NCBI RefSeq assembly: GCF_024300645.1
Contig: NZ_CP101291.1
Coordinates: 1,488,001 to 1,552,000, forward strand
DNA: 64,000 bases
Source: Alteromonas sp. LMIT006
GTDB lineage: Bacteria > Pseudomonadota > Gammaproteobacteria > Enterobacterales > Alteromonadaceae
Direction: 5' to 3'
Positions 18,179 through 27,919 of this stretch are shown in pieces. A model generated the notes under the pieces. It saw only the letters and a list, made by a program, of their open reading frames with translations. It ran no database searches and was not told the origin of the DNA. The translations under genes were made by a program, and so were the position numbers. Each line of letters begins with the position of its first letter. Position 1 is the stretch's first letter.

Positions 18179-20101
18179 CTAAGACGCCTTTCTTACTCGC
18201 AAATACCATTCGCAGAGTAAGCGTACTTGTTTTTGCGTGTACCCTTTCTCTTCCATGCGTGCGACGAAATCGTCGTGTTTTTTCTTATCGTCTGCAGATC
18301 CTTTGGTGTTAAATGAAATCACAGGCAACAAATCTTCGGTATTAGAGAACATCTTTTTCTCTATGACGGTGCGTAATTTCTCGTAACTCGTCCAATTAGG
18401 GTTTTTGCCTTCATGATTGGCTCTAGCGCGAAGAACAAAATTAACAATTTCATTGCGGAAATCTTTCGGATTACTGATGCCTGCCGGTTTTTCAGTTTTT
18501 TCCAATTCGGCGTTGAGCGCTTCACGGTCAAATAACTGTCCAGTTTCTGGATCTCGATATTCTTGGTCTTGGATCCAAAAGTCCGCATATGTGACGTAAC
18601 GATCAAATAAGTTTTGACCATATTCTGAGTAGGATTCAAGGTATGCCGTTTGAATCTCTTTGCCAATAAACTCCACGTATTTGGGAATGAGATAGCCTTT
18701 TAGGAACTCTTTGTATCGCTCAGCGATGTCTCCAGGGAATTGCTCACGTTCAATTTGACGCTCGAGCACATAGAAAAGGTGCACTGGGTTTGCCGCGACC
18801 TCACTGTGATCAAAATTAAACACGCGGGATAAAATCTTAAATGCAAAACGTGTAGAAAGACCATTCATGCCCTCATCGACGCCAGCGTAATCACGATATT
18901 CTTGATAAGACTTTGCTTTGGGATCAGTATCTTTGAGACTTTCCCCATCGTATACCCGCATCTTGGAATAAATACTAGAGTTCTCAGGTGGTACCAGACG
19001 TGACAGTACTGAGAATTGCGCAAGGATATCAAGCGTGTCTGGTGCACATGGGGCACCGATGAGCTCTGAACTTTCCAGTAATTTTTTGTATATTTTGATC
19101 TCTTCCGACACGCGTAAACAATAGGGGACTTTAACGATATAAACACGGTCTAAAAAGGCTTCATTGTTCTTGTTATTGCGGAATGTTTGCCATTCAGATT
19201 CATTCGAGTGAGCCAAGATTAAGCCATCAAATGGCAGTGCAGAGAAACCTTCAGTTGGATTGTAGTTGCCTTCTTGTGTTGCAGTCAAAAGCGGATGTAG
19301 CACCTTAATCGGTGCTTTAAACATCTCTACAAATTCCATCAGCCCTTGATTGGATTTACACAATGAACCTGAATAGGAATAAGCATCTGGGTCGTTTTGA
19401 GCGTACTCTTCTAAACGACGTATATCAACTTTACCCACCAGTGCTGATATATCTTGATTGTTTTCATCGCCAGGTTCCGTTTTGGCAATACCAACTTGGT
19501 CGAGTATGGAAGGATAGACACGAACCACCTTGAATTGGGTAATATCACCATTGTATTCATGAAGGCGTTTACGTGCCCATGGGGACATAATGGTTTTGAG
19601 GTAACGCCCGGGAATACCGTATTCTTCCTGCAGTATTTTACCATCTTCATTGGGGTCAAATAGAGCAAATGGATGGTCATTCACTGGAGAGCCTTTGATG
19701 GCATATATAGGGCATTTTTGCATGAGTTCTTTTAAGCGTTCAGCAAGCGATGACTTGCCGCCACCAACAGGACCAAGTAAATATAGCACTTGTTTCTTTT
19801 CTTCTAAGCCCTGGGCCGCATGTTTTAAATAAGATACGATTTGTTCAATCGCTTCTTCCATACCGTAAAATTCAGAAAATGCAGGATACCGTGCAATGAC
19901 ACGATTGGAAAAAATTCGACTCAAAGTAGGATTTTGAGAGGTGTCAACCATTTCAGGTTCGCCAATGGCTTTAAGTAAACGCTCTGCGGCGTTGGCGTAG
20001 GTACTTGGATCCTCCTTGCAGAGTGCTAAATACTCTTGAATGGTAAGTTCTTCCTGTTTATGTTCTTCATAACGTTGTTGGTAATGCTCAAAAATACCCA
20101 T
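18179..20101 (-). CDS. prkA: PrkA family serine protein kinase (YeaG)
   Basis: 640 residues (E. coli YeaG 644). The AAA+-like N-terminal domain has a Walker A GPVGGGKSSLAERLK near residue 110, and the C-terminal PrkA domain follows. In E. coli YeaG acts in nitrogen starvation and stationary phase. It is first gene of prkA-yeaH-spoVR and begins after a CCTGGAGAAGTT ribosome site. The 215-base gap up to sodB should hold the promoter; I could not pick out convincing -35/-10 boxes there. Confidence 0.95.
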   Translation of the reverse strand: MGIFEHYQQRYEEHKQEELTIQEYLALCKEDPSTYANAAERLLKAIGEPEMVDTSQNPTLSRIFSNRVIARYPAFSEFYGMEEAIEQIVSYLKHAAQGLEEKKQVLYLLGPVGGGKSSLAERLKELMQKCPIYAIKGSPVNDHPFALFDPNEDGKILQEEYGIPGRYLKTIMSPWARKRLHEYNGDITQFKVVRVYPSILDQVGIAKTEPGDENNQDISALVGKVDIRRLEEYAQNDPDAYSYSGSLCKSNQGLMEFVEMFKAPIKVLHPLLTATQEGNYNPTEGFSALPFDGLILAHSNESEWQTFRNNKNNEAFLDRVYIVKVPYCLRVSEEIKIYKKLLESSELIGAPCAPDTLDILAQFSVLSRLVPPENSSIYSKMRVYDGESLKDTDPKAKSYQEYRDYAGVDEGMNGLSTRFAFKILSRVFNFDHSEVAANPVHLFYVLERQIEREQFPGDIAERYKEFLKGYLIPKYVEFIGKEIQTAYLESYSEYGQNLFDRYVTYADFWIQDQEYRDPETGQLFDREALNAELEKTEKPAGISNPKDFRNEIVNFVLRARANHEGKNPNWTSYEKLRTVIEKKMFSNTEDLLPVISFNTKGSADDKKKHDDFVARMEEKGYTQKQVRLLCEWYLRVRKAS

Positions 20102-20261
20102 AACTTCTCCAGGTCAGCCGATTAAACTTTCTTTTATTTTAAGCTTAGACCCAAGAACGCTGTCCTGCTTAGAAATATCGAAAGAAAAATCTTTCAATGT
20201 GTGATAAAGCTTTGAAACGTTGGAACTATTAATTGGTACGGAGATGTTTGAAATAAAGATT

Positions 20262-20290
20262 AAAAAAAACCCACATATAATATGCGGGTT
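20262..20290 (-). terminator. Intrinsic terminator of sodB
   Basis: Read on the minus strand, a 10-bp stem AACCCGCATA / TATGTGGGTT with one G-U pair and a TTA loop is followed by T-rich sequence. It lies just after the sodB stop. Confidence 0.85.
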
Positions 20291-20316
20291 TCTTAAATAG
20301 AATCTTGAAGCGTTTT

Positions 20317-20898
20317 TTATGCAGCGAAGTTTTCGCTTGCAAAGCTCCAGTTGGCTAATGCCCAAAAACCTTCAAGGTAGTTAGGGCGAACATTGCGGTA
20401 ATCGATATAATACGCGTGTTCCCATAGGTCAACGGTCAATAGTGGAGTGTGGCCGTCGGTGATTGGCGTGGCAGCATTAGAAGTGTTAACGATGTCTAGT
20501 TCGCCATCAGCGGTCTTAACTAACCACGTCCAGCTAGAACCAAAGTTGTTGACCGCTTTGTCGTTAAACGCAGCTTTGAAATCAGCAAATGAGCCCCACT
20601 TAGCATTAATGGCATCAGCTAATGGACCTGTTGGTTCACCACCAGCATTAGGTGACAAGCTATTCCAATAAAAAGTGTGGTTCCAAACTTGAGCAGCATT
20701 GTTGAAAACACCGCCGTCTGATGACTTAACAATCTCTTCAAGCGATTTGCCTTCGAAATCGGTACCTTCAATAAGACCATTTAATTTGGTGACATAAGTT
20801 TGATGATGTTTGCCGTGATGAAACTCAAGAGTCTCAGCTGAGATATGAGGTTCTAGTGCATTTTTTTCATAAGGTAATGCGGGTAATTCAAAAGCCAT
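20317..20898 (-). CDS. sodB: Superoxide dismutase [Fe]
   Basis: 193 residues, cytoplasmic Fe-SOD that converts superoxide to oxygen and peroxide. The metal ligands are H27, H74, D157 and H161, matching the E. coli positions plus one. Q70 in [11 protein letters not shown] is the outer-sphere glutamine typical of iron rather than manganese enzymes. It is a single-gene unit with a clear terminator, divergent from grxD. Confidence 0.97.
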   Translation of the reverse strand: MAFELPALPYEKNALEPHISAETLEFHHGKHHQTYVTKLNGLIEGTDFEGKSLEEIVKSSDGGVFNNAAQVWNHTFYWNSLSPNAGGEPTGPLADAINAKWGSFADFKAAFNDKAVNNFGSSWTWLVKTADGELDIVNTSNAATPITDGHTPLLTVDLWEHAYYIDYRNVRPNYLEGFWALANWSFASENFAA

Positions 20899-21112
20899 GA
20901 AAGTTCTCCATTCGTTAGCATAATATTAGTGTTACGGTTAATGATATATGACTCATTTTGTGGAAAACAAGCCCTTATTGAATGATTAAATCATTTAACT
21001 GGTCACATAGGATATATGTTTTTTGCATAAATAAGTTCACTTCTATTTCATACCTCTTGAAAAAACAGGCATAATAACCATATCTAGTAAAAACATACTT
21101 TGAAGGTTATGC

Positions 21113-21451
21113 ATGGAAACAGTTGAAAAGATTAAGCAACAGATCGCTGAGAACCCAATTCTTTTATACATGAAAGGCTCACCAAAATTACCCAGCTGTG
21201 GCTTTTCGTCACAAGCGTCTCAAGCACTCATGTCTTGTGGAGAGCAGTTTGCTTATGTGGATATCCTGCAAAATCCGGACATTCGAGCGGAACTACCCAA
21301 ATTTGCAAACTGGCCAACATTTCCCCAGCTTTGGGTTGACGGTGAGTTGATTGGTGGATGTGACATTATTTTAGAAATGTTTCAGCAAGGTGAACTACAA
21401 GAGCTCATCAAAGAAACTGCACAAAAATACCCAAGCTCCGATTCAGAATAA
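21113..21451 (+). CDS. grxD: Monothiol glutaredoxin, Grx4 type
   Basis: 112 residues with the CGFS active site (C29-G-F-S) inside PKLPSCGFSSQ, the WPTFPQLW motif and the GGCDII glutathione contact. CGFS glutaredoxins bind a [2Fe-2S] cluster with glutathione, often together with BolA, and move clusters in iron-sulfur assembly. The gene stands alone, divergent from sodB and convergent with bfd. Confidence 0.96.
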   Translation: METVEKIKQQIAENPILLYMKGSPKLPSCGFSSQASQALMSCGEQFAYVDILQNPDIRAELPKFANWPTFPQLWVDGELIGGCDIILEMFQQGELQELIKETAQKYPSSDSE

Positions 21452-21474
21452 TCTTATTTGTTCGAAAAACGTGC

Positions 21475-21505
21475 AAAAAAAAAGCGACTCAACTGAGTCG
21501 CTTTT
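21475..21505. terminator. Shared (bidirectional) terminator between grxD and bfd
   Basis: Stem AAAAGCGACTC / GAGTCGCTTTT with an AACT loop. Nine A on the left form a strong U-tract for the minus-strand bfd; the plus strand has only four T. The stem core is identical to that of the argS terminator. Confidence 0.85.
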
Positions 21506-21547
21506 ATCGTTTTGGAGCATCGTTACAATGCTACGAATGAGAAAAGG

Positions 21548-21742
21548 TTAGCCGACATCTTTGAATAATGATTCATCAATAATCGTGTCATCAATAATGG
21601 CTTGAGCAGATTGAATGCAGGTACCGCACTGTTCGCCTAACGTTAATACGTTCTTTAACTCTCGAATATTGCCGACACCGTGCTCTTGCACCGCCTCTTG
21701 AATATCTTTATCTGTAACGCCGAAACACATACATACAAACAT
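21548..21742 (-). CDS. bfd: Bacterioferritin-associated ferredoxin
   Basis: 64-residue [2Fe-2S] protein that reduces stored ferric iron in bacterioferritin so it can be released. Cluster cysteines are C4, C6, C39 and C42 in the CxC...CxxC layout of Bfd; the usual length is about 64. No bacterioferritin gene is adjacent. A Fur-box-like site just upstream suggests induction in iron starvation, the known logic for bfd. Confidence 0.95.
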   Translation of the reverse strand: MFVCMCFGVTDKDIQEAVQEHGVGNIRELKNVLTLGEQCGTCIQSAQAIIDDTIIDESLFKDVG

Positions 21743-21771
21743 TGAGGATACCTAATAAATGACTATGTAAA

Positions 21772-21786
21772 TAATAATAGTTCTCA
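21772..21786 (-). promoter_or_regulatory. Fur-box-like operator upstream of bfd
   Basis: Minus strand TGAGAACTATTATTA matches 12 of the 14 defined positions of the 7-1-7 Fur consensus TGATAATnATTATCA. It ends 30 bases before the bfd ATG. Confidence 0.65.
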
Positions 21787-21824
21787 TTTGCTATAAATGC
21801 AAATGAATTTTTTACTTTTTTTAT

Positions 21825-22454
21825 TTAATAAGTAGAACCATGTATCGGCCATCCACCTAACGCTTGATAGTGGTTGTGCATGTGACAAAACAGCTCTGCG
21901 GTTTTTTGTGTATCGTACAAGGCACCATGGGCTTGTTTCTGGTCAAAGGCAATACCAGCGACTTCGCATGCTTTGACTAACACTGTCTGACCTAAGGTTA
22001 ATGCCGCTAGTGTTGTGGTATCAAATGACACAAATGGATGAAATGGAGTGCGCTTAATCTTGCTTCTGTTGATGGCTGCATTGATGAAGCTGTGGTCAAA
22101 TGCCGCATTATGTGCAGTAATGATAGAACGCTGACACTGGTTTTTCTTCTGCGCTTTACTCACCATCTTACACAGCTCTTTCATTGCTGTTTGCTCGTCA
22201 ATTGCACCACGCAGAGCACAGTTCACATCGATGCCGTTGAATTCTAGAGCAGATTGCTCAAGATTGGCACCCGCAAACGGTTCAATGTGCGCATGGTAGG
22301 TTTCGTCGATTGCCAATTCACCGGTTTCAGGGAGCATTTTGAGCGTGATCGCCGCAACTTCTAATAAAGCATCAGTTTGCGCATTAAATCCAGCCGTTTC
22401 GACATCGATAATAACTGGAAAATACCCGCGAAAACGCTGATTTAATGCAAACAT
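21825..22454 (-). CDS. rnt: Ribonuclease T
   Basis: DEDD-family 3'-5' exoribonuclease that trims tRNA and other stable RNA 3' ends. I place the start at ATG 22454 ([22 protein letters not shown]) because GGAG lies seven bases upstream and it matches the E. coli N-terminus. The longer reading to 22523 adds an unrelated cysteine-rich leader. This gives 209 residues (E. coli 215). Catalytic motifs are [21 protein letters not shown] and the final HGALYDT. The gene is monocistronic. Confidence 0.94.
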   Translation of the reverse strand: MFALNQRFRGYFPVIIDVETAGFNAQTDALLEVAAITLKMLPETGELAIDETYHAHIEPFAGANLEQSALEFNGIDVNCALRGAIDEQTAMKELCKMVSKAQKKNQCQRSIITAHNAAFDHSFINAAINRSKIKRTPFHPFVSFDTTTLAALTLGQTVLVKACEVAGIAFDQKQAHGALYDTQKTAELFCHMHNHYQALGGWPIHGSTY

Positions 22455-22617
22455 AACAACTCCAAAACGGCTAGTAGCATTATTATCGCAACCTCTGAAG
22501 CAGACTACTAGCACCAAATACAATTTTTGCTAAAAATGTTTCAACTAATTTTACAATTTAGCTTTGAAGGCATTGCATTTGCGATATTGACCTACAAAAA
22601 TAACTCTGCAGATTCAA

Positions 22618-23289
22618 TTATCGCTTGGCTCGTTTCTGAGCGTCTTTAATCACTTGGTTGATAAAGCTTTTACGACCGTATTGTCGAGTGATAATGCAAC
22701 GGTCAAGGGAAAACCCCCTAGCTGGGCAGTATTCTCTGCCATAGAAGATGATCTGTAAATGTAAGTCGTTCCATTTTTCCTTGGGAAATAAACGTTTTGC
22801 GTCACGCTCCGTTTGCTCCACGCTTTTACCATTTGATAAGCCCCAGCGATACATTAAGCGGTGAATATGCGTATCGACTGGAAATGCAGGTACCCCAAAG
22901 GCTTGCGCCATGACGACAGAGGCGGTTTTATGACCCACCCCAGGCATGGCCTCTAATGCTGCAAAATCCTGTGGCACTTCGCCACCGTGTTGCCGAATAA
23001 TCATCTCAGAGAGATGCCAGATACCTTTTGATTTCATTGGTGATAAACCGCATGGTCTAATAATGGCTTGAATTTCTTCAATACTCATTTTTACCATGTC
23101 ATACGGATTATCTGCTTTGGCAAATAGCAAGGGAGTGATTTGATTAACCCGCTCGTCGGTACATTGTGCGGATAAGAGCACTGCAATTAGAAGTGTATAA
23201 GGATCTTTGTGATCCAATGGGACTGGCACTTCGGGGTACAATTCTTCGAGAATCGCAATAATGGCTTCGACTTTTTCGCTCTTGGTCAT
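22618..23289 (-). CDS. nth: Endonuclease III-type DNA glycosylase/AP lyase without the [4Fe-4S] motif
   Basis: Removes oxidised pyrimidines and nicks the abasic site. It has 223 residues with a helix-hairpin-helix MPGVGHKTASVV, catalytic K121 and D139 (PVDTHIHR). The C-terminal CX6CX2CX5C cluster motif of E. coli Nth is missing: only C188 and C198 occur there, in YGREYCPARGFSLDRC, before an IITRQYGRKS tail. From memory, this tail and the ADNPYDMVKMS / IIRPCGLSPMKSKGI stretches resemble Bacteroidetes Nth proteins more than gammaproteobacterial ones. It still occupies the conserved position at the end of the rnf operon, three bases after rnfE, so it looks like an in-place replacement by transfer. 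Confidence 0.9.
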   Translation of the reverse strand: MTKSEKVEAIIAILEELYPEVPVPLDHKDPYTLLIAVLLSAQCTDERVNQITPLLFAKADNPYDMVKMSIEEIQAIIRPCGLSPMKSKGIWHLSEMIIRQHGGEVPQDFAALEAMPGVGHKTASVVMAQAFGVPAFPVDTHIHRLMYRWGLSNGKSVEQTERDAKRLFPKEKWNDLHLQIIFYGREYCPARGFSLDRCIITRQYGRKSFINQVIKDAQKRAKR

Positions 23290-23292
23290 GAT

Positions 23293-23988
23293 TTAACTCT
23301 CTGCGGTAACTCTAGCGCGTTCAACGATTTTCTCAGGTTTTGGCGCAAACTTCGCTTCTAACCTCGGATCAAGGATGTTTTTTAATGCGATTAATAACCC
23401 CATCCCAATAAATGCACCAGGGGGCAATATCGCTAACAAAAAGGGATTATCTGGCACAAAGAAAGTGATTTTTAAATCAACCGCCCAAGCGCCCAATAAC
23501 AGCTCTGCTCCGCTAAACAAGGTACCACTGCCAAGAAGCTCTCTGACTCCGCCTAACAGCACCAAAACTAGCGCAAAACCAGCGCCCATAATAAAGCCAT
23601 CGTAGGCTGAAGGGAGAAGGTCATGCTTGGCAGCAAAGGCTTCAGCTCGTCCAATAATCGCGCAGTTCGTTACGATCAGAGGAATGAAAATCCCCAATGC
23701 CAAATACAACTCAAACGTAAACGCTTGCATGAGCAGTTGAATAATCGTCACAAAAGCTGCGATCACCATCACAAAAATAGGAATGCGGATCTCGTTCGGC
23801 ACATAATGACGCACTGCAGAAACCGTAATATTCGAGCCCATCAACACAAATAATGTGGCCAAACCCAAGCCTAAGCCGTTAATGGCTGTACTTGTTACTG
23901 CGAGTAGGGGGCACAACCCGAGAAGTTGTACGAGCGCTGGATTATTTTTCCATAATCCTTGCCATGTGAGCTCTTTGATATCAATCAT
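23293..23988 (-). CDS. rnfE: Rnf complex membrane subunit E
   Basis: 231-residue polytopic inner-membrane subunit of the ion-pumping ferredoxin:NAD+ oxidoreductase (Rnf; Rsx in E. coli). [17 protein letters not shown] at the N-terminus and [15 protein letters not shown] in the middle are RnfE signatures; RnfA has the mirrored version. About six helices. The start overlaps the rnfG end by eight bases. In E. coli the same complex also resets SoxR. Confidence 0.96.
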   Translation of the reverse strand: MIDIKELTWQGLWKNNPALVQLLGLCPLLAVTSTAINGLGLGLATLFVLMGSNITVSAVRHYVPNEIRIPIFVMVIAAFVTIIQLLMQAFTFELYLALGIFIPLIVTNCAIIGRAEAFAAKHDLLPSAYDGFIMGAGFALVLVLLGGVRELLGSGTLFSGAELLLGAWAVDLKITFFVPDNPFLLAILPPGAFIGMGLLIALKNILDPRLEAKFAPKPEKIVERARVTAES

Positions 23989-24637
23989 TTAGGCTATCCT
24001 CAACGGCACATTGATTATTGGCGCGGGCAATTTGTGTAAGGTTTTGTTGCACATACAAAGCCGTTTTGGCAATTGCCTGAGTTAACGCTCGAGGTGTGAT
24101 AGTTGCACCGGTAAAGGCGTCAAACTGACCACCGTCTTTTTTGACCGTCCATTGGATTTGGACCTCAGGTGTAATTTCACGATTATTGAATTCATAGATC
24201 CAAGGACTGATACGCTCGTCAATTTTGTCGCCCAAGCCAGGGGTTTCCATATGTTGTAAAACACGGACGCCAGTCACAGTGGTAAAACCCTCTCCAGCAA
24301 GGCCGACAATAAAGCGGATGGCACCGCTATAGCCATTCGGAGCGACACTCTCTACCGCCACAGCACTCAATTCAGAACCTAAACGCCCGCGATAGGCTTT
24401 GAGATTGCTGGTGTTACCAAGCGCTTGTACCACAGGTAAGGCAATGCAATCGTGTTGGATATCATTATCGTAATGAGTACTCGGCACCACATCACCAATG
24501 ACACTGAGTAACTTTGCTTGTTCTTGCGCTGTAATTCGGTCTTTCGTTCCAAGGTAAGTCAGAGTGACTAATCCTGCGACACACAAAGCAAACACACTTA
24601 ATATCGTCGCATTCTTTCGAGTATTTTGCACAATCAT
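23981..24637 (-). CDS. rnfG: Rnf complex FMN-bearing subunit G
   Basis: 218 residues: one N-terminal transmembrane helix (about 10-30), then a periplasmic FMN-binding domain. FDAFTGAT ends in T179, the threonine expected to carry covalent FMN in the S/TGAT motif (attached by ApbE in known systems). It overlaps rnfD by four bases and rnfE by eight. Confidence 0.95.
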   Translation of the reverse strand: MIVQNTRKNATILSVFALCVAGLVTLTYLGTKDRITAQEQAKLLSVIGDVVPSTHYDNDIQHDCIALPVVQALGNTSNLKAYRGRLGSELSAVAVESVAPNGYSGAIRFIVGLAGEGFTTVTGVRVLQHMETPGLGDKIDERISPWIYEFNNREITPEVQIQWTVKKDGGQFDAFTGATITPRALTQAIAKTALYVQQNLTQIARANNQCAVEDSLND

Positions 24638-25692
24638 GATCGCGCTCCATAAGTGCGAGGTTGTGTGTAATAATCAATTAAAGGCACAGCTATATTCATC
24701 AACAACACTGCAAAAGCGACGGCATCGGGATAGCCACCAAAAGTTCGAATGATGACGGTCCAAAAGCCAATCAACACGCCAAATATAATGCGACCTTTAG
24801 GTGTGGTGGAACCAGAAACCGGGTCGGTTACAATGAAAAACGCACCAAATAAGACGGCACCCGATAACAAATGAAATAAGATTCCGCCAGTCGCATCAGG
24901 CATCAACATGTTCAGAATTGCAGCGGTCACTATCACGCCAGCCAACATGCTCAGAGGCATGTGCCATGAGATGAACTTGCGCCACAGCAAAAATAACCCA
25001 CCTGCTAAATACGCCAGAGCCACCCAACTCCAGCCATACGCGAAACCTGTGTCTGAATTGAAGATAGGTGCCTGCATGGCTTCACTATAGGTTTCGCCTA
25101 ATAACAATGAAGAGCGCACCGCATCCAAAGGGGTAGCTTGAGTTACACCATCTACGCCAAGTCGCAACTGAGTCATGTCGTACCCACTGACACTGAAACC
25201 CGTAAAGACCACACTTAATGCGTCTGCGAAGTCGTAAGGGTAAATGGCCATATTTTGCACGGGGGCCCACATTGTCATAGCCAGAGGGAACGAGATCAGC
25301 AACATCACATATCCGCCCATTGCAGGGTTAAACATATTAAAACCAAGGCCACCATACAGTTGTTTCACGATAGCGATACTAAAAAACGTGCCAATGACGA
25401 TCAGCCACCATGGTGCAAGAGGCGGGATGCTTACGGCTAATAATAGCGCAGTGAGTACTGCCGAATAATCCGATAAGACGGGCTTGGCAGCGCGCTTTCT
25501 CAATTTCATTATACCCGCTTCTGTTACGACTGCGGTTACGATTGCCAAGATAAGTTGAATCAGTACTCCCCAACCAAAAAACCACAGCTGTGCCATTATC
25601 CCTGGGATACAGGCGTAACAGACCGCACGCATGACACTGGCAGTATCGCGACGAACTCGATTGTGCGGGGAACTTGATAAACTGAACTGCAT
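24634..25692 (-). CDS. rnfD: Rnf complex membrane subunit D
   Basis: 352-residue polytopic subunit. GVTQATPLDAV places a threonine at residue 187, the same number as the flavinylated threonine of Vibrio cholerae RnfD/NqrB-type proteins, although the motif reads TQAT rather than SGAT. Helices cover most of the chain; FNMFNPAMGGYVMLL is a family stretch. One base is shared with the stop of rnfC (TGATG-like coupling). Confidence 0.95.
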   Translation of the reverse strand: MQFSLSSSPHNRVRRDTASVMRAVCYACIPGIMAQLWFFGWGVLIQLILAIVTAVVTEAGIMKLRKRAAKPVLSDYSAVLTALLLAVSIPPLAPWWLIVIGTFFSIAIVKQLYGGLGFNMFNPAMGGYVMLLISFPLAMTMWAPVQNMAIYPYDFADALSVVFTGFSVSGYDMTQLRLGVDGVTQATPLDAVRSSLLLGETYSEAMQAPIFNSDTGFAYGWSWVALAYLAGGLFLLWRKFISWHMPLSMLAGVIVTAAILNMLMPDATGGILFHLLSGAVLFGAFFIVTDPVSGSTTPKGRIIFGVLIGFWTVIIRTFGGYPDAVAFAVLLMNIAVPLIDYYTQPRTYGARS

Positions 25693-27335
25693 TATTTTGA
25701 CGACTCATCATTATTATTAGGCGTGCCGGCATCGTTAGCTTTGGCCGCCTGTTGTTTTTTTGCTTTAGCTCGAGCAAGTGCTGCTGCTATCTTGGCTTTT
25801 GCATCACCGCCGTTATTTTCCATGGCAGCTTTTCGTGCCTCGGCAGCTTTGCGGTGTTTTTCTTCGCGGGCGCGTTTCTCAGCTTCAAGTCGTGCCTGCC
25901 TTTGCTCAAATCGTTGCTTGGCTTTTTCTGACTTTTGTTGTTCGTCCAGCTGCGCTTTTATTTCTGCTTTGGCTTGACGATAATATTGTACTAGCGGGAT
26001 CTCACTGGGACACACATAGGCGCACGCACCACACTCAATACAATCCGCCAGAGCGTATTCTTCGGCTTTCGCAAAGTCTTTTGCTTTGCTGTACCAATAC
26101 AGTTGTTGCGGTAATAAACCAGCAGGGCAGACATCTGTGCAGTAACCGCAGCGAATACATGGCTTTTCATCGTCAATATCAGGCAATTCATCCGCAGCGG
26201 GTACTAAAACACAGTTTGTGATTTTGACCACAGGAACACTATCATTGGTGACCGTAAAACCCATCATCGGACCGCCCATAATCACTTTGTGACGTTTTTG
26301 TTTGGCTGGCTGATACTGAGCAAAGGCAAGTAAATCAGCCATTGGTGTACCTAACAACGCCCAAACATTCTGTGGCGCTTCGAGCGCTTCACCGGTGAGA
26401 GTCACCACACGCTGAACTAAAGCTTTGCCGTAGATGATGGCATCGGCAATTGCAAAACAAGTGCCGACGTTGAACATCATACAGCCAATGTCCATAGGTA
26501 AACCAGAGCGAGGCACTTCATGTCCGGTGAGCGCTTGAATCAATTGTTTTTCACCGCCTGCTGGGTATTTGGTAGGAACACTTGCCATGGTCATTGACGC
26601 ATCTGAACCACAAGCGGTTTTAAGAGCTTCAAAGGCCTCGGGTTTGTTGCTTTCAACGGCAATGATGATTTCTTTGGGCTTCACCAAATAACGCAAGATA
26701 TCAATGCCTTGTTTAATTTGCCAAGCGTGCTCGCGCATGATGCGATCATCTGAGCTGATATAGGGCTCACATTCAATGCCATTAATGATCAAACATTCCA
26801 CGCCATGGTCATGTTGCGTTTTGATATGCGTTGGAAAGCCAGCACCACCTAAGCCACTGATTCCTGCATGACGGATGCGTTCAATTAATTTGACTGGTTC
26901 GATCGTTCGATAATTTTCGAAGGGCGGCATGATATGCCAATCTTCAGCGCCATCAGGTTCTAACACAATTGTGGTTTCAGGTAGGCCTGACGCATGGGCA
27001 CTTGGATGTTCAGTGATGTCCGTAATGATACCTGAAGTACTGGCATGAACAGGGACCGCAAAAGGATGTGAGCTATGGGTCAATGCTTGGCCTTTTTTTA
27101 CTCTATCGCCCACGGCAACGATCAGACTACCTTGCATCCCAGAATGTTGTTTAAGAGGTATATAAAGAGTTTTGGGCACCGGCATGGATGCAATAGGAGC
27201 CTGATTGGATAATAACTTTGCCTCAGGTGGGTGCACACCTCCAGGAAAATTGTGCAGTCGACCAGCTTTAATAGCTTCAACGACTGCTGCACCGTCAACA
27301 CGTTCAAGAATACCCATTTTGGCAAAAGCTTCCAT
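25692..27335 (-). CDS. rnfC: Rnf complex subunit C, NADH-binding iron-sulfur protein
   Basis: 547 residues. The N-terminal barrel-sandwich part precedes the NADH/FMN domain (GISGLGGAGFPTHIK near residue 155). Two [4Fe-4S] clusters follow, CIRCGYCTDVCP and CIECGACAYVCP. The last ~110 residues are a low-complexity Ala/Lys/Glu/Arg helical tail, typical in kind of gammaproteobacterial RnfC but shorter than the very long E. coli tail. It shares one base with the rnfB stop and one with the rnfD start. Confidence 0.95.
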   Translation of the reverse strand: MEAFAKMGILERVDGAAVVEAIKAGRLHNFPGGVHPPEAKLLSNQAPIASMPVPKTLYIPLKQHSGMQGSLIVAVGDRVKKGQALTHSSHPFAVPVHASTSGIITDITEHPSAHASGLPETTIVLEPDGAEDWHIMPPFENYRTIEPVKLIERIRHAGISGLGGAGFPTHIKTQHDHGVECLIINGIECEPYISSDDRIMREHAWQIKQGIDILRYLVKPKEIIIAVESNKPEAFEALKTACGSDASMTMASVPTKYPAGGEKQLIQALTGHEVPRSGLPMDIGCMMFNVGTCFAIADAIIYGKALVQRVVTLTGEALEAPQNVWALLGTPMADLLAFAQYQPAKQKRHKVIMGGPMMGFTVTNDSVPVVKITNCVLVPAADELPDIDDEKPCIRCGYCTDVCPAGLLPQQLYWYSKAKDFAKAEEYALADCIECGACAYVCPSEIPLVQYYRQAKAEIKAQLDEQQKSEKAKQRFEQRQARLEAEKRAREEKHRKAAEARKAAMENNGGDAKAKIAAALARAKAKKQQAAKANDAGTPNNNDESSK

Positions 27336-27919
27336 TATGACACCTGCTTTATATCGATGTTGCCGACAGTGCCACTGGCATTCTTACCGAGATGCCACTT
27401 GAAGTTAGCGGGCGTTTCTTTAACCGGAAGCATGTCGATACAATCAACCGGGCAGGGGGCAACACATAAGTCACAGCCTGTGCATTCATCAACTATGACC
27501 GTATGCATTTGCTTGGCAGCGCCAATAATCGCATCTACCGGACACGCTTGAATGCATTTGGTACAGCCAATACATTCTGCTTCACGAATGTAGGCTACTT
27601 TTTTGACGTCTTCAACACCATGGGCACTATCTAGGGGTTTGGGTTCTACTCCCATGAGATCGGCGAGTTTTTTGATGGTTGCTTCACCACCGGGAGGACA
27701 TTTGTTGATTTCATCGCCATTGGCAATCGCTTCAGCGTACGGTTTGCAGCCTGGATAGCCACACTGACCACATTGAGTCTGTGGCAATATGGCATCTATT
27801 TGGTCCACCAAAGGATCGGACTCGACTTTAAATTTGATGGCTGAATAACCGAGGATTGCCCCAAATATCAAAGCCAGTAAGCCAAGTATAATCAGCGCAA
27901 ACGCAAACAAAGACATCAA
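27335..27919 (-). CDS. rnfB: Rnf complex iron-sulfur subunit B
   Basis: 194 residues. An N-terminal membrane anchor (about 1-25) is followed by a four-cysteine domain ([16 protein letters not shown]...CPPGG) and two ferredoxin-type [4Fe-4S] motifs, [12 protein letters not shown] and [12 protein letters not shown]. It takes electrons from ferredoxin and passes them to the membrane part. Four-base overlap with rnfA. Confidence 0.96.
   Translation of the reverse strand: MMSLFAFALIILGLLALIFGAILGYSAIKFKVESDPLVDQIDAILPQTQCGQCGYPGCKPYAEAIANGDEINKCPPGGEATIKKLADLMGVEPKPLDSAHGVEDVKKVAYIREAECIGCTKCIQACPVDAIIGAAKQMHTVIVDECTGCDLCVAPCPVDCIDMLPVKETPANFKWHLGKNASGTVGNIDIKQVS

Noticed and set aside
25723-26221. 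Long plus-strand frames opposite the rnfC tail
   Set aside because: They mirror the Ala/Lys/Glu-rich low-complexity region of rnfC and have no family features.
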